A DNA stretch of 5,134 bases from the NCBI GenBank assembly GCA_017354515.1, contig JAFMQT010000363.1, positions 1 through 5,134 of the forward strand, in the 5' to 3' direction. This stretch comes from Nocardia sp. (GTDB lineage: Bacteria; Actinomycetota; Actinomycetes; Mycobacteriales; Mycobacteriaceae). Of this stretch, positions 1 to 5,134 are shown piece after piece. Each line of letters begins with the position of its first letter. Position 1 is the stretch's first letter. The notes below the pieces were generated by a model that worked only from the letters and a program-made list of their open reading frames with translations, had not been told where the DNA came from and ran no database searches. The position numbers were made by a program, and so were the translations under genes.

Positions 1-707
1 GCGATGCCGAGCTGCGCGAGAAGGTCACCCCGAACTTCCGCATCGGCTGTAAGCGGATGCTGATCTCGAACGACTACTATCCGGCGCTCGGCCGCGACAA
101 TGTCGACGTCGTCACCGACGACATTACCGAGGTGCGGGAGAATTCGGTGGTGACCGCCGACGGCACCGAGCGTGAGGTCGACGCGATCATCGTGGCCACC
201 GGATTCCACGTCACCGATTCCCCGGCCTACGAGACCGTGACCGGGCGGGACGGGCGCAGCCTGACCGAGGTTTTCGACGAAGTCGGCCAGCAGGGCTACA
301 AGGGGTCCGTGGTCCGCAACTTCCCCAATATGTTCTTCATGCTCGGCCCGAATGTGGGCCTGGGGCACACCTCGATGGTGTACATGATCGAATCGCAGAT
401 CAATTACATCGCCGATGCCATCGATACCTTCGATCGCCGCGGGTTGCGCACCGTCGAGGTGCGAGAAGACGTCCAGAACAAGTACAACCGGCAACTTCAG
501 GACAGTATGGCCGGTAGTGTCTGGCTCACCGGAGGCTGCGCCAGCTGGTATCTGGACAAGCATGGCAACAACACCACGCTGTGGCCGGACTTCACCTTCC
601 GCTTCCGCAAGCTGCTGGAGAAGTTCGATCTCGCGGCCTACGACACAACTCAAACGACCAACGGGGCCCGCGTGCGGGCCGATCTGAAAGTGGTGACAGC
701 CCAGTGA
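1..707 (+). CDS. Baeyer-Villiger-type FAD-dependent monooxygenase, 3' part (5' end outside window)
   Basis: This is the last 234 codons of a flavoprotein monooxygenase; the reading frame is open from base 3 and ends at TGA 705-707. Such enzymes use FAD, NADPH and O2 to insert oxygen next to a ketone, giving an ester or lactone, or to oxygenate a heteroatom. Visible family marks are a GCKR-x-L-x-SNDYYP segment near the left edge, DAIIVATGF (nt 180-206, the conserved ATG-F/Y signature before the last FAD-contacting strand), LGPN followed by a G-x-G-H-T-S segment (about nt 342-374), and the C-terminal C-x-SWY...G-N...LWP block (nt 537-587). The N-terminal FAD Rossmann motif and the BVMO fingerprint should lie upstream and cannot be checked. 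From memory the fragment is closer to Rv3049c-type monooxygenases than to MymA (Rv3083). It is cytosolic, with no membrane segment in the visible part. The stop overlaps the dehydrogenase start by 4 bases, implying translational coupling. The substrate is unknown, and Baeyer-Villiger rather than N-/S-oxidation is an inference. Confidence 0.88.
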   Translation, partial: DAELREKVTPNFRIGCKRMLISNDYYPALGRDNVDVVTDDITEVRENSVVTADGTEREVDAIIVATGFHVTDSPAYETVTGRDGRSLTEVFDEVGQQGYKGSVVRNFPNMFFMLGPNVGLGHTSMVYMIESQINYIADAIDTFDRRGLRTVEVREDVQNKYNRQLQDSMAGSVWLTGGCASWYLDKHGNNTTLWPDFTFRFRKLLEKFDLAAYDTTQTTNGARVRADLKVVTAQ

Positions 708-1534
708 GCGATGATGCTTACTTCGCCGGAAAAGTCTGCGTGATCACGGGTGCGGGTTCGGGAATCGGCCGCGCCCTCGCCGAGAACCTGGCCCGCCGCG
801 GCGCCAAACTCGCGCTGTCGGATGTCGATACCGAGGGGCTGGCCGAAACCGTCCGCCGCTGCGAGGCGCTCGGTGCGCCGGTCAAGTCCGACCGCCTGAA
901 TGTCGTTGAGCGCGAAGCCGTTCTGCTGTACGCCGACGAGGTGAAAAAACATTTCGGCGTCGTACACCAGATCTACAACAACGCCGGTATCGCCTTCCAC
1001 GGCGATGTGATCGAGTCCCAATTCAAGGACATCGAACGCATCATGGATGTCGACTTCTGGGGAGTTGTCAACGGCACCAAGGCATTTCTGCCGATGCTCA
1101 TCGAATCCGGCGACGGTCACGTGATCAACGTGTCCAGTCTGTTCGGCTTGATGGCGGTGCCCGGGCAGAGCGCCTACAACGCGGCCAAGTTCGCGGTGCG
1201 CGGCTTCACCGAGGCGCTGAGCCAGGAGATGATGGCCAGCGGTGATCCGGTCAAGGTCACCTGCGTTCATCCCGGCGGTATCAAGACCGCGGTCGCGCGC
1301 AACGGCACCTACGCCGAGGGTCTCGATGCGCAGAAGCTCGCCGCCTTCTTCGATTCGAAAATGGCGCTGCATACGCCGGAGATGGCCGCGCAGACGATCA
1401 CCGAGGCGGTTCGCAAGGGGCACGCCCGGGTGCTGATCGGCTGGGAGGCCAAGGCGCTGGACCTGTTCGTCCGGACCACCGCCTCCTACTATCAGCGCAT
1501 CTCGAACCTGGTCGCCGGACGGTTCATGCCCTGA
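704..1534 (+). CDS. sadH: Short-chain dehydrogenase/reductase, SadH (Rv3085)-like
   Basis: A 276-residue classical SDR, which interconverts an alcohol and a ketone or aldehyde with NAD(P). The cofactor motif TGAGSGIG is at residues 15-22. D40 at the end of the second strand favours NAD(H). NNAG is at 92-95, and the catalytic residues are S145, Y158 and K162 (YNAAK). At the fourth catalytic position, usually Asn in a DVN-F-x-G segment, this protein has D117 (DVDFWG). The PGG-I-x-T segment after the sixth strand is present. GTG 704 is chosen because it gives the normal short N-terminus before the Rossmann fold and the GTGA overlap with the monooxygenase stop. The upstream in-frame ATG at 581 would add 41 residues lying inside the monooxygenase gene. 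A GAAAG at 686-690 is only a weak ribosome site, so coupling probably drives translation. The sequence closely matches my memory of mycobacterial SadH from the mymA locus. It likely supplies the ketone for, or removes alcohol products of, the neighbouring monooxygenase. Confidence 0.93.
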   Translation: MSDDAYFAGKVCVITGAGSGIGRALAENLARRGAKLALSDVDTEGLAETVRRCEALGAPVKSDRLNVVEREAVLLYADEVKKHFGVVHQIYNNAGIAFHGDVIESQFKDIERIMDVDFWGVVNGTKAFLPMLIESGDGHVINVSSLFGLMAVPGQSAYNAAKFAVRGFTEALSQEMMASGDPVKVTCVHPGGIKTAVARNGTYAEGLDAQKLAAFFDSKMALHTPEMAAQTITEAVRKGHARVLIGWEAKALDLFVRTTASYYQRISNLVAGRFMP

Positions 1535-2466
1535 TGACGAATTCGCTTACGTTACCGAACGTTTCGCTGCCGCTGCCGGTGGCCCGCAAGGTCGTCGGTC
1601 CACTGTTCCGGGTCATGCTGCATTCGCGGCTGCCCTGGTCGGTGCAGCGGGCGGCGATCGAGGCGGCCTCGGTGCTGCAGGCCGTGCCGGCCCGGACCGA
1701 GGTGCACAAGCTGCGCCTGGGCGGTCGCCCGGCCGAGCGGGTGTGCGCCGCGGGTGCCACCGGGACCGGCGCGGTGATGTATCTGCACGGCGGTGGATAC
1801 ACCGTCGGCTCGCCGATCACCCATCGATCGCTCGCGGGTCTGCTGGCACATGAAATCGGTTGTCCGATCTATGTTCCGGACTACCGGCTCGCTCCCGAAC
1901 ATCCGTATCCAGCGGCGCTCGACGACGCCGAGGCGGTATTCCTTGACCTCGTCGCCACCGGTGTCGCCCCGGATCGGATCGCGGTCTCGGGTGACTCGGC
2001 CGGCGGTGGACTGGCGCTGGCCTTGGCGCAGCGGCTGCGGGATCGGCATGCGATGGCCCCGGCCGCCCTCGGTTTGATCGCGCCGTGGACCGATCCGAAC
2101 GAGATTCCCGATCGGGAGCGCGATCTGGTGGTGAGCACACCGTGGTCGCGTAACTGCGCGGCGGCCTATCTCGGTGCGGGTGATCCGCTCGACCCCGGTT
2201 ACGCGCCGCTGCTGGGCGAGCTGACCGGACTGCCGCGCACCTACGTCCAGGTCGACTCCGGCGAACTGCTGTACACGCAGTGTGAGCGGCTGGTGGCCGC
2301 ACTCCGGGAGGCGCGGGTGCCGGTCAGTTTCTCGGTGACCGACGGCCTCTGGCATGTATCGCAACTGCAGGCATCGATCGTGGCGCCTGCCGCCGCGGCC
2401 GCGCGCGAGCTGGCAGAATTCATCACCACCGCGTTGAGTGCCGGGCAGGCGGCCGAAACCGGATAG
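1534..2466 (+). CDS. Alpha/beta-hydrolase, HSL-family esterase/lipase (LipR-like)
   Basis: A 310-residue carboxylesterase of the hormone-sensitive-lipase family (Pfam abhydrolase_3 type). The oxyanion motif HGGG is at residues 85-88, then DYRLAPEHPYPAALDD at 116-131, and the nucleophile elbow GDSAGGG at 153-159 with S155 as nucleophile. The histidine is H274 in the LWHV segment. The acid position after the seventh strand reads SGELL, so E244 probably replaces the usual Asp; its 30-residue spacing to the His fits HSL esterases that use Glu. There is no signal peptide, so it is probably cytosolic. The ATG overlaps the dehydrogenase TGA by one base (TGATG), a coupling arrangement, and no good Shine-Dalgarno sequence is visible. 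It resembles mycobacterial LipR (Rv3084), including the APAALGL-I-x-PW segment. In this operon the natural job is cleaving the ester or lactone made by the monooxygenase. An acetyl-hydrolase or detoxifying esterase role is also possible. Confidence 0.92.
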   Translation: MTNSLTLPNVSLPLPVARKVVGPLFRVMLHSRLPWSVQRAAIEAASVLQAVPARTEVHKLRLGGRPAERVCAAGATGTGAVMYLHGGGYTVGSPITHRSLAGLLAHEIGCPIYVPDYRLAPEHPYPAALDDAEAVFLDLVATGVAPDRIAVSGDSAGGGLALALAQRLRDRHAMAPAALGLIAPWTDPNEIPDRERDLVVSTPWSRNCAAAYLGAGDPLDPGYAPLLGELTGLPRTYVQVDSGELLYTQCERLVAALREARVPVSFSVTDGLWHVSQLQASIVAPAAAAARELAEFITTALSAGQAAETG

Positions 2467-2495
2467 CGCGTACCGACAACAACTCATCGCCGATC

Positions 2496-2552
2496 GCATA
2501 CCGCCAGGTCGCATCCGCCCACAGACCGGGTGGATGCGGCCAGGTGGCATGT
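2496..2552 (+). terminator. Long imperfect hairpin after the esterase gene, candidate terminator
   Basis: The inner arms GCATCCGCCC (2511-2520) and GGGTGGATGC (2528-2537) pair fully with one G-U, around a 7-base loop ACAGACC. Pairing continues outward to 2496/2552 with only two mismatches (2506/2542 A-A and 2500/2548 A-C), giving about 23 pairs including a few G-U. It starts 30 bases after the esterase stop. No T-tract follows (the next bases are AAGGGCAG), so it is not a textbook intrinsic terminator, though actinobacterial terminators often lack one. It ends 20 bases before the palindrome in front of the acyl-CoA synthetase, so it may instead be a regulatory inverted repeat. Confidence 0.5.
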
Positions 2553-2568
2553 AAGGGCAGGGTCGGCG

Positions 2569-2574
2569 TAAATT
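2569..2574 (+). promoter_or_regulatory. Possible -10 element of the acyl-CoA synthetase promoter
   Basis: TAAATT matches the T-A-n-n-n-T core of a sigma-70-type -10 box. It sits in a short AT-rich patch that stands out in GC-rich DNA, 30 bases before the start codon. No convincing -35 is seen at the expected distance, where the right arm of the upstream hairpin lies. The overlap with the palindrome at 2573 would suit repression. This is inference from one short match. Confidence 0.3.
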
Positions 2575-2586
2575 ACTCGCGAGTAA
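2573..2586. promoter_or_regulatory. Perfect 14-bp palindrome, probable TetR-type operator
   Basis: TTACTCGCGAGTAA is identical to its reverse complement and lies 18 bases upstream of the synthetase ATG, overlapping the candidate -10 and the expected transcription start. Short perfect palindromes of this shape in actinobacterial promoters are typically bound by dimeric repressors, often TetR-family regulators of lipid genes that respond to acyl-CoA. Which regulator binds cannot be told from this window, since no regulator gene is present. No second copy of the motif was noticed elsewhere in the window. Confidence 0.6.
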
Positions 2587-2592
2587 AAACGT

Positions 2593-2599
2593 GGAAGGG
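2593..2599 (+). promoter_or_regulatory. Ribosome binding site of the acyl-CoA synthetase gene
   Basis: GGAAGGG lies 5 bases before ATG 2605 and fixes that start. The resulting N-terminus (MREFEVPA...) also resembles that of FadD15-type proteins. Confidence 0.75.
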
Positions 2600-2604
2600 C
2601 ACCG

Positions 2605-4395
2605 ATGCGAGAGTTCGAGGTCCCGGCGACCTACACCATCCCCGAAGACGCCAATATGTCCGACGGCGCCTTCCGGCACGCCGAGCGCGATCCCGGCATG
2701 GTGGTGTTCAACCGGCCGGACGGCAAGGGTGGATGGTACGACGTCACCGCGGCTCAATTCGCCGAGCAGGTCACGGCCGTCGCCAAAGGGCTGATCGCCT
2801 CCGGAATCGAACTCGGTGATCGGGTCGCCATCTTGGCCGCCACCCGCTACGAGTGGGTCGTCCTGGACTTCGCAATCTGGGCGGCCGGCGGCTGCACCGT
2901 CGCGATCTTCGACAGCTCCTCGGCCGAACAGGCGCGCTGGATCCTCTCCGATTCGGGCACCAAGCTGATCGCGGTCGAAACCGCGAAGCATCGGGCCACC
3001 ATCGCCGAGATCGAGGACGGCCTGCCCGACCTGGGTGAGCCGCTGGTGATCGACGAGGGCGCCATCGACTCTCTCGTCGAGCGCGGTAAGGACCTCGGCG
3101 ACGAGGCGGTGCACGAGCGGCGCAAGCAGGTCAAGGCGTCCTCGCCGGCCTCGCTGATCTACACCTCCGGCACCACCGGGCGGCCCAAGGGCGTCATGCT
3201 CTCGCACTCCAACCTGTACGCCGAATCGGCCGCCGAACGCGCGGCCATGCCGGAATTCATGGTGCCGGGCCGTCGCTCGCTGCTGTTCCTGCCGCTGGCG
3301 CATGTTTTCGCGCGCGCGGTCGCGCTGTCGGCCTTCGACGCCGGGGTCATCGTGGCGCACACCGCCGACTGGTCGACGCTGGTCGACCAATTCGGTGCGT
3401 ACAAGCCAGATTTCATCGTTTCGGTGCCACGCGTATTCGAGAAGGTGTTCAACGGCGCCAAGCAGCAGGCGCACGATGGCGGTAAGGGCAAGATCTTCGA
3501 TCTGGCCGCGGAGGTCGCCGTCGAATACAGTCAGGCACTGGACGCCGGTGGTCCGAGTCTGGCGCTCAAGATCAAGCACACGGTCTTCGACAAGCTGGTC
3601 TACGGCAAGCTGCGTGAGGCCATGGGTGGGCGCTGCACGTCCGCGGTCTCCGGCGGCGGTCCGCTCGGACTGCGGCTGGGCCACTTCTTCCGCGGTATCG
3701 GCGTCACCATCTACGAGGGCTACGGTCTGACCGAGACCACCGCGGCCTTCTCGGTGAACACTCCCGGTCAGCTGAAGGTCGGTACCGTGGGACGCCCGCT
3801 CGGCGGGCATGCGGCCAAGGTCGCCGAGGACGGCGAACTGCTGCTGCGCGGTCCGGTGGTGTTCTCCGGCTACTGGAACAATCCGGCCGCCACCGACGAC
3901 TCCCACGTCGACGGCTGGTTCAAGACCGGCGATCTGGGCGCGATCGACGAGGACGGGTTCATCTCGATCACCGGCCGCAAGAAGGAGATCATCGTCACCG
4001 CGGGCGGTAAGAACGTCTCGCCGGCGGTGCTCGAGGATTCCTTGCGCGCCCATCCGCTGATCAGCCAGGTGATGGCGGTCGGTGACGGTAAGCCGTTCGT
4101 GGGCGCGCTGGTCACCCTGGACCGGGAGGCGCTGCCCGGCTGGATGAGCCGCAACAACATCCCGGCCGATACCCCGATCGAGCAGTTGATCGAACGTCCG
4201 GATCTGGTCGCCGAGATCGATAAGGCGGTCGCCGAGACCAACAAGCTGGTCTCGCACGCCGAGGCGATCAAGAAGGTCCGGATCCTGCCGGTCGACTGGA
4301 CCGAGGAGAGCGGGGAACTGACCCCGAAGATGTCGCTCAAACGGGCCGTGGTGATGAAGAACTACGCGAGCGAAGTCGAGTCGATCTACAGCTGA
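2605..4395 (+). CDS. Long-chain fatty-acid-CoA ligase (AMP-dependent synthetase), FadD15-like
   Basis: A 596-residue ANL-superfamily enzyme that activates a fatty acid with ATP to acyl-AMP and transfers it to CoA. Length is normal for the FadD15 type (about 600). The P-loop YTSGTTGRPKG is at residues 186-196, LPLAHVFAR (long-chain type) at 229-237, SVPRVFEK at 273-280, SGGGPL at 349-354, YEGYGLTE at 370-377 with E377, GWFKTGDLG at 437-445 with ribose-binding D443, and the hinge and small-domain GRKKEIIVTAGGKNVSP at 457-473. Near the C-terminus the A10 segment reads TPKMSLKR (573-580). By eye this puts S577 where related proteins have the catalytic Lys, with Lys at 575 and 579. There is no signal peptide; such enzymes are cytosolic or membrane-associated. 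The gene has its own ribosome site, and the palindrome just upstream suggests control separate from the preceding operon. It could activate acids released by the upstream esterase. Because its neighbours differ from those of mycobacterial fadD15, it may be a paralogue. Confidence 0.94.
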   Translation: MREFEVPATYTIPEDANMSDGAFRHAERDPGMVVFNRPDGKGGWYDVTAAQFAEQVTAVAKGLIASGIELGDRVAILAATRYEWVVLDFAIWAAGGCTVAIFDSSSAEQARWILSDSGTKLIAVETAKHRATIAEIEDGLPDLGEPLVIDEGAIDSLVERGKDLGDEAVHERRKQVKASSPASLIYTSGTTGRPKGVMLSHSNLYAESAAERAAMPEFMVPGRRSLLFLPLAHVFARAVALSAFDAGVIVAHTADWSTLVDQFGAYKPDFIVSVPRVFEKVFNGAKQQAHDGGKGKIFDLAAEVAVEYSQALDAGGPSLALKIKHTVFDKLVYGKLREAMGGRCTSAVSGGGPLGLRLGHFFRGIGVTIYEGYGLTETTAAFSVNTPGQLKVGTVGRPLGGHAAKVAEDGELLLRGPVVFSGYWNNPAATDDSHVDGWFKTGDLGAIDEDGFISITGRKKEIIVTAGGKNVSPAVLEDSLRAHPLISQVMAVGDGKPFVGALVTLDREALPGWMSRNNIPADTPIEQLIERPDLVAEIDKAVAETNKLVSHAEAIKKVRILPVDWTEESGELTPKMSLKRAVVMKNYASEVESIYS

Positions 4396-4400
4396 CGCAT

Positions 4401-4415
4401 CCGCGCCCCGCGCGG
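4401..4415 (+). other. Small GC-only hairpin just after the synthetase stop
   Basis: CCGCGC (4401-4406) and GCGCGG (4410-4415) pair perfectly around a CCC loop, 5 bases after the stop codon. There is no T-tract. It may help 3'-end stability or be chance in GC-rich DNA. Confidence 0.25.
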
Positions 4416-4447
4416 CACGACAATCGCGGAAACCCGATGATTTTCCC

Positions 4448-4484
4448 CGGTGGCCGCCGTCTCTTCCAAGGGCGGCGGCCATCG
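4448..4484 (+). terminator. Terminator-like hairpin between the synthetase and VOC genes
   Basis: Arms 4448-4461 and 4471-4484 form 14 continuous pairs, two of them G-U, with core TGGCCGCC/GGCGGCCA and a 9-base loop TCTTCCAAG. The sequence after it (TCGTTCGCCC) is only weakly T-rich. It lies 52 bases past the synthetase stop and 35 bases before the VOC start, as expected for a terminator separating the two units. Confidence 0.6.
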
Positions 4485-4506
4485 TCGTTCGCCCGTATCC
4501 GTTCGT

Positions 4507-4514
4507 GGAGGAGG
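4507..4514 (+). promoter_or_regulatory. Strong Shine-Dalgarno of the VOC-family gene
   Basis: GGAGGAGG is followed by 5 bases (CATCC) and GTG 4520. It decides the start: the alternative in-frame GTG at 4505 would overlap this site and has no good ribosome site of its own. Confidence 0.85.
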
Positions 4515-4519
4515 CATCC

Positions 4520-4957
4520 GTGAAATCAGCGTCCGTGTATCTGTTGTTCAACGGCGAGGCCGAGCAGGCGTTCACCTTCTACAAGTCCGTCCTCGGGGGC
4601 GAACTACAGCTGGTGCGCTACGGCGATATGGGCGGGGGCGGCGGTAATCTGCCCGAATCCGTCGCCAAGCGCGTGGCCCACGCCGCGCTCACCTACCTTC
4701 CCGACCGTCTGATCATGGGCTCCGACTGCCCTCCCGACAATCCGGTCAGCCATGAGAAGGTGCCATTCAGCGTCTGCCTGGATCTGGACGATCGAGCCGA
4801 GGCCGAGCGGATATTCACCGGGCTGTCCGACGGCGGCAAGGTCGAGATGGCGCTGGACAAGACCGAATGGGCCGAGGTGTTCGGCATGGTCACCGACAAA
4901 TTCTCGGTGCCGTGGATGCTCAACGTCTATCCGTCGGGCTCGGCCGGCACCGCCTGA
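4520..4957 (+). CDS. VOC-superfamily (glyoxalase/PhnB-like) protein
   Basis: A 145-residue protein of the vicinal-oxygen-chelate fold, PhnB/YjdN-like group (COG2764 type). Family marks are LLFNGEAEQAFTFYKSVLGG near the N-terminus (residues 8-27), a conserved VAHAAL at 52-57 with candidate metal ligand H54, GSD at 67-69, the GGKVEMALDKTEW stretch at 105-117, and the FG-x-x-TDKF-x-x-PWMLN ending at 121-135. In most relatives TDKF is followed by Gly; here it is S129. A five-glycine run (38-42) sits in the loop between the two half-domains. Members are small cytosolic homodimers, often with no known substrate; names mentioning a 3-demethylubiquinone methyltransferase are an old database mislabel. 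The gene has its own strong ribosome site and follows a likely terminator, so it is probably monocistronic. I saw no clear promoter in the short gap. A link to the lipid genes is not supported. Confidence 0.88.
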   Translation: MKSASVYLLFNGEAEQAFTFYKSVLGGELQLVRYGDMGGGGGNLPESVAKRVAHAALTYLPDRLIMGSDCPPDNPVSHEKVPFSVCLDLDDRAEAERIFTGLSDGGKVEMALDKTEWAEVFGMVTDKFSVPWMLNVYPSGSAGTA

Positions 4958-5015
4958 TGGGAGGTGGCCGGAGGCGGTAGCGGAGCGTCACCACGCAGGC
5001 CGCGTCCCATCAGGC
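4952..5015. terminator. Inverted repeat between convergent genes, possible bidirectional terminator
   Basis: GCCTGATGGGA (4952-4962) and TCCCATCAGGC (5005-5015) are perfect 11-base inverted copies separated by 42 bases. The left arm includes the VOC stop codon. The right arm ends 19 bases beyond the stop of the minus-strand protease gene. No T-tract is visible on either strand and the loop is long, so a terminator role is inferred mainly from position. Confidence 0.4.
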
Positions 5016-5034
5016 TCGACCAGCACAGCCCAGC

Positions 5035-5134
5035 TCAGCCGACCGGGCCCTTGGCCAGGGCGGCCTTGGCCGACTGCTGCTGTCCGGACTGATCGATCCA
5101 GGTCAGGGTGACGGTGTCGCCGGGGTGATGCCGA
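5035..5134 (-). CDS. PepA-like S1 serine protease with PDZ domain, C-terminal end only
   Basis: Read on the minus strand from the right edge, the frame gives 32 residues beginning RHHPGDTVTLTW and ending AKGPVG, then TGA (5037-5035). An HHPGD-x-V-x-x-x-W stretch ending in a T/A-L-x-x-GP tail is the end of the PDZ domain in secreted trypsin-like proteases such as mycobacterial PepA (Rv0125), as I recall it. The rest of the gene, including signal peptide, catalytic triad and most of the PDZ domain, lies outside the window, so activity cannot be judged. It is convergent with the VOC gene, with 77 bases between stops. The fragment is short, but the motif match and the stop placement support it. 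Another PDZ-containing HtrA-type protease is the main alternative. Confidence 0.72.
   Translation of the reverse strand, partial: RHHPGDTVTLTWIDQSGQQQSAKAALAKGPVG

Noticed and set aside
581..703. Upstream ATG start for the dehydrogenase
   Set aside because: It would place 41 extra residues inside the monooxygenase gene with no SDR homology. GTG 704 gives the normal N-terminus and the typical GTGA overlap.
650..1423. A minus-strand frame of 257 codons opposite the dehydrogenase
   Set aside because: It lies wholly antisense to a clear SDR gene with intact motifs and shows no domain of its own. It is a composition shadow.
1549..1562. Small inverted repeat ACGTT-ACCG-AACGT at the start of the esterase gene
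   Set aside because: It has 5-base arms inside coding sequence, easily expected by chance, and no promoter context within the coupled operon.
4505..4519. Upstream GTG start for the VOC gene
   Set aside because: It overlaps the strong GGAGGAGG ribosome site that serves GTG 4520. The five added residues have no counterpart in the family.
1552..4575. A minus-strand frame open for about 1000 codons
   Set aside because: It runs antisense across the esterase and acyl-CoA synthetase genes and their intergenic region. Its translation is rich in R, G, D and H with no recognisable domain. Strong G/C bias at third positions of the plus-strand genes removes stop codons from this frame.
1..5134. Search for CRISPR, tRNA/rRNA, transposase, phage or toxin-antitoxin signals
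   Set aside because: No direct-repeat array, RNA gene, terminal repeats or matching protein motifs were seen. Nearly all the sequence is explained by metabolic genes of uniform composition.

Overview
The window is GC-rich, densely coded DNA with a strong G/C preference at third codon positions, GTG as well as ATG starts, and overlapping stop/start codons. The proteins resemble mycobacterial and nocardial families (SadH-like SDR, LipR-like hydrolase, FadD15-like acyl-CoA synthetase, PepA-like protease). This points to a mycolic-acid-type actinomycete such as Nocardia, Rhodococcus or a relative. The genus is an inference; no rRNA or other marker gene is present.

Layout. Positions 1-2466 hold a tightly coupled plus-strand operon: the 3' part of a Baeyer-Villiger-type flavin monooxygenase, a short-chain dehydrogenase/reductase starting at GTG 704 (4-base overlap), and an HSL-family esterase/lipase starting at ATG 1534 (1-base overlap). 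A 138-base gap (2467-2604) follows. It holds a long imperfect hairpin (2496-2552) and a perfect 14-base palindrome (2573-2586) just upstream of the next gene, so it probably combines the end of one transcription unit with a regulated promoter for the next. Positions 2605-4395 encode a long-chain acyl-CoA synthetase of the FadD15 type, followed by a terminator-like hairpin (4448-4484). A small VOC/PhnB-like protein starts at GTG 4520 behind a very strong Shine-Dalgarno sequence. At the right edge, on the minus strand, lies the last 32 codons of a PepA-like PDZ serine protease (5035-5134), convergent with the VOC gene. An 11-base inverted repeat lies between the two.

How the genes may work together. 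Dehydrogenase, Baeyer-Villiger monooxygenase and esterase form a coherent route: alcohol to ketone, ketone to ester or lactone, ester to acid plus alcohol. The acyl-CoA synthetase next door could activate the released acid. The set partly recalls the mycobacterial mymA locus (monooxygenase, lipR, sadH and others, ending in fadD13), but the monooxygenase and synthetase here look like different subfamilies and the gene order differs. The genes are individually of known families. I see no phage, transposon, CRISPR or RNA gene, and no clear sign of a wholly new system. The most unusual points are the regulatory architecture at 2496-2586 and a few non-standard catalytic positions.
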